9,350 bases of DNA from an uncultured euryarchaeote (lineage in GTDB: Archaea; Thermoplasmatota; Poseidoniia; Poseidoniales; Poseidoniaceae), in the NCBI GenBank assembly GCA_937897005.1, contig CALCOQ010000257.1, positions 1 to 9,350 of the forward strand, in the 5' to 3' direction. The stretch's first letter is position 1; each line of letters begins with the position of its first letter. Shown one piece after another: positions 7,261 to 9,350 of the stretch. The position numbers and the translations under genes are program-made. A model generated the notes under the pieces. The model was given only the letters and a program-made list of their open reading frames with translations. It was not told the origin of the DNA and did no database searches.

Positions 7261-9350
7261 ATGGACATTGAGGAGGATGCTACACCTGAGACTCCGACGA
7301 ACCTGCAGGATGCCACATCCACTCAGAAGACTCCGACGGACTTGCAGGATGCCACACCCACTCAGAAGATTCCTACGGACCCATTTGATATCACCAAGGC
7401 ATTGGAAGGAGCGATTGAGGAGCATCTGAATCCAGATGTCGCAAGATTTGTTCTCGATACAGATATGCACCCAGCAGGTGACCAAGAAAATGCAATTGAG
7501 GAATTGAGTAATCAATTAGAAAATTCTCAGGAAAGATGCATTCTTCTTGGAGTCACTGGTTCGGGCAAGACTTTCGCCATGGCTCACCTCATTGAGCGCC
7601 TCAATATTCCAACCTTGGTGATGAGCCATAACAAAACATTGGCCAGACAACTCTATCATGAATTCAGCGTGTTGTTTCCCAGCAATGCTGTTGAATATTA
7701 TGTCAGCCATTATGACTACTATCAACCGGAGGCCTACCTACCAAAACGGGACCTGTATATCGATAAGGAATTGTCTATCAATGAGCGAATCGAACAGGAG
7801 AGGTTCTCCACTGTCGCAAGTCTTGTTTCAAGGCCTGATGTTCTGGTCGTGTCCAGTGTTTCATGCATCTATGGTCTGAATTCTCCGGAGACTTTCCTCT
7901 CCAAACATTGTCGAGTCCATGTTGGGCAGGCGATCGAACCAATGCGTTTGGTCAAAGAACTCGTCCAACTACAATACGTACGTTCAACCACAGATATCAC
8001 CCGTGGGCAATTGCGTCTTCGTGGAGAGGTATTGGATGTCTGGATGCCCAGTCGCGATGACCCATTGCGAATCCGTTTTGGATTTGATGGAGTTGAAAGA
8101 ATACAGGTCTGCGACCCCGTTACATGGGAAATCATCGATGAATTGGAGGAGGCATGGATCCACCCAAAGGAATTCTACATCACGAGCAAGGAGAGATATT
8201 CGGCTGCAATGGAATTGATCGAGGATGAACTCGAGTACAGGGTCAGAGAATTCAAGTCGCAGGACAAGGAACTTGAGGCTCATCGCATCGAACAACGTAC
8301 CCGATATGATCTCGAACTCCTGATGGAGATCGGGCATTGTCCAGGAGTTGAGAATTACAGCATGCATTTCGATGGTCGCAGTACTGGAGAAAGACCGTAT
8401 TGTCTACTTGATTTCATGGCGGCCTGCGCCAAGCAGTTCCATGGTGACCCTGAAAAATACTTGATCATCATGGATGAAAGTCATGTATCTCTTCCTCAGA
8501 CAGCAGGGATGTTCGGTGGAGATAGTTCGCGAAAGAAGAATCTCATCGAGCATGGATTCAGGCTTCCAAGCGCAGCAGACAATCGCCCGCTGAAGATAGC
8601 AGAATTCCAGAGTCTGACTCCACGCATGGTCTACGTCTCTGCAACCCCTGGCGAGCGGGAATTACGTCATTTGTGCGAAGTCACTGGACAAGACCCACCT
8701 AAGGGACTTCTACACGTTGCTGGTGGTGGTGGAGCCATACCCGCAGAACTGGAGAAGAAGCACCCTGAGGCTGAGAGCATGCATTCGATGCTGGGCATGA
8801 TTGAAAGAATAGTGAGGATGGAAATCAGGCCAACCGGTCTTCTTGACCCTGCATTGGAGGTGCGCCCTACAGAGGGTCAGGTACAGGATCTGTTGTCTGA
8901 GATCAACGAACGTATCGAGAATGATGAAAGGGTATTGGTGACTGTCCTTACCATCAAGTTCGCTGAAGAAGTATCAGAATATCTTGGTAAAATGGGGATC
9001 AAGTCCCAATATCTTCACAGTGAGATCGATACCATTGAACGAACAGAGATCATCAAGGCACTGAGATTGGGACTGATTGACGTCATTGTTGGAATCAATC
9101 TGTTGAGAGAGGGTTTGGATATTCCGGAAGTGAGTCTGGTGGCAATTTTTGATGCTGATAGACAGGGTTTCCTGAGAAATGAGAGAAGTTTATTGCAGAC
9201 CATCGGCCGAGCATCGAGAAATGTTCGAGGACAGGTCATTCTGTATGCTGATAGTATCAGTGCCGCAATGAGGGCAGCCATCGAACAGACGATCGACAGA
9301 CGTGAGAAGCAGATATTGTATAATCTCGAACATGGAATTGAACCGAAGAC
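7261..9350 (+). CDS. uvrB: UvrB, excinuclease ABC subunit B, 3' end beyond the window
   Basis: The damage-verifying helicase-like subunit of UvrABC nucleotide excision repair. The frame is open from ATG 7261 to the edge, 696 codons; a further C-terminal stretch including the UvrC-binding domain is expected outside. Seen: PAGDQENAIEEL (71-82), Walker A GVTGSGKT (97-104), the DNA-gripping beta-hairpin YYVSHYDYYQPEAYLP (146-161), SSVSCIYGL, GVENYS, DESH box (405-408) with LPQTAGMFGGD, FRLPSAADNRPL, SATP (460-463), RPTGLLDP (523-530), LREGLDIPEVSL and QTIGRASRN. Two additions stand out. An N-terminal extension of about 60 residues carries a Thr/Pro/Asp/Gln-rich tandem repeat, and about 42 extra residues lie between SATPGERE and RPTGLLDP (roughly 470-515). 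No in-frame ATG would give a canonical N-terminus, because the next Met (69) lies past the conserved Phe63. It is the last gene seen in the rightward series. Confidence 0.95.
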   Translation, partial: MDIEEDATPETPTNLQDATSTQKTPTDLQDATPTQKIPTDPFDITKALEGAIEEHLNPDVARFVLDTDMHPAGDQENAIEELSNQLENSQERCILLGVTGSGKTFAMAHLIERLNIPTLVMSHNKTLARQLYHEFSVLFPSNAVEYYVSHYDYYQPEAYLPKRDLYIDKELSINERIEQERFSTVASLVSRPDVLVVSSVSCIYGLNSPETFLSKHCRVHVGQAIEPMRLVKELVQLQYVRSTTDITRGQLRLRGEVLDVWMPSRDDPLRIRFGFDGVERIQVCDPVTWEIIDELEEAWIHPKEFYITSKERYSAAMELIEDELEYRVREFKSQDKELEAHRIEQRTRYDLELLMEIGHCPGVENYSMHFDGRSTGERPYCLLDFMAACAKQFHGDPEKYLIIMDESHVSLPQTAGMFGGDSSRKKNLIEHGFRLPSAADNRPLKIAEFQSLTPRMVYVSATPGERELRHLCEVTGQDPPKGLLHVAGGGGAIPAELEKKHPEAESMHSMLGMIERIVRMEIRPTGLLDPALEVRPTEGQVQDLLSEINERIENDERVLVTVLTIKFAEEVSEYLGKMGIKSQYLHSEIDTIERTEIIKALRLGLIDVIVGINLLREGLDIPEVSLVAIFDADRQGFLRNERSLLQTIGRASRNVRGQVILYADSISAAMRAAIEQTIDRREKQILYNLEHGIEPK
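7288..7380 (+). repeat. 39-base tandem repeat at the 5' end of uvrB
   Basis: Copy 1 at 7288-7326 and copy 2 at 7327-7365 match at 35 of 39 positions by hand alignment. A partial third copy (7366-7380) matches 13 of 15 bases. The period is a multiple of three, encoding ETPTNLQDATSTQ, KTPTDLQDATPTQ and KIPTD, so copy-number change would not shift the frame. Confidence 0.9.

Noticed and set aside
7186..7515. Minus-strand frame with its own repeated sequence
   Set aside because: Its repetition is just the reverse reading of the 39-base repeat in uvrB; the sense frame continues into conserved UvrB sequence.

Overview
The window looks like a piece of chromosome from a marine planktonic euryarchaeon, most likely Marine Group II (Poseidoniales) or a close relative. 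This is inferred from a geranylgeranyl reductase-type flavoprotein, mostly weak or absent Shine-Dalgarno sequences, tight gene packing and a roughly balanced base composition. No rRNA or other marker gene confirms it. There are no tRNAs, mobile elements or CRISPR arrays that I can see.

Two gene blocks diverge from a short intergenic region at 3199-3321. Leftward (minus strand) lie a geranylgeranyl reductase-family FAD enzyme (1969-3198) and, 19 bases behind it, a CcmF-like haem-handling protein of cytochrome c maturation (1949 to beyond base 1). The CcmF gene is easily missed: it has no stop inside the window and runs off the left edge, while a 338-codon antisense frame lies over it. Its last ~100 codons (bases 1-300) are sharply AT-rich, about 29% G+C against about 52% just upstream.

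Rightward (plus strand) is a compact series: a UbiD-family prenylated-FMN decarboxylase (3322-5205), an overlapping UbiA-family prenyltransferase (5190-6056), a small MazG/phosphoribosyl-ATP pyrophosphohydrolase-like enzyme (6088-6465), a short-chain dehydrogenase (6517-7248) and UvrB (7261 to beyond the right edge). Gaps are 12-51 bases, so one transcript is plausible.

The UbiD and UbiA proteins resemble the pair that decarboxylates and prenylates the aromatic ring in menaquinone synthesis, in particular the futalosine-route enzymes. With a prenyl-chain reductase next door and a cytochrome c haem-delivery protein behind it, the centre of the window reads as a respiratory cofactor locus: quinone head group, tail attachment, possible tail saturation, and cytochrome c assembly. 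The downstream genes (nucleotide pyrophosphatase, reductase, excision repair) are housekeeping. No wholly new system is evident. The main oddities are the composition break in ccmF, an apparently displaced or missing fourth CcmF histidine, and two lineage-specific additions to UvrB: a 13-residue tandem repeat at the N-terminus and an insertion of about 42 residues before the RPTGLLDP motif.
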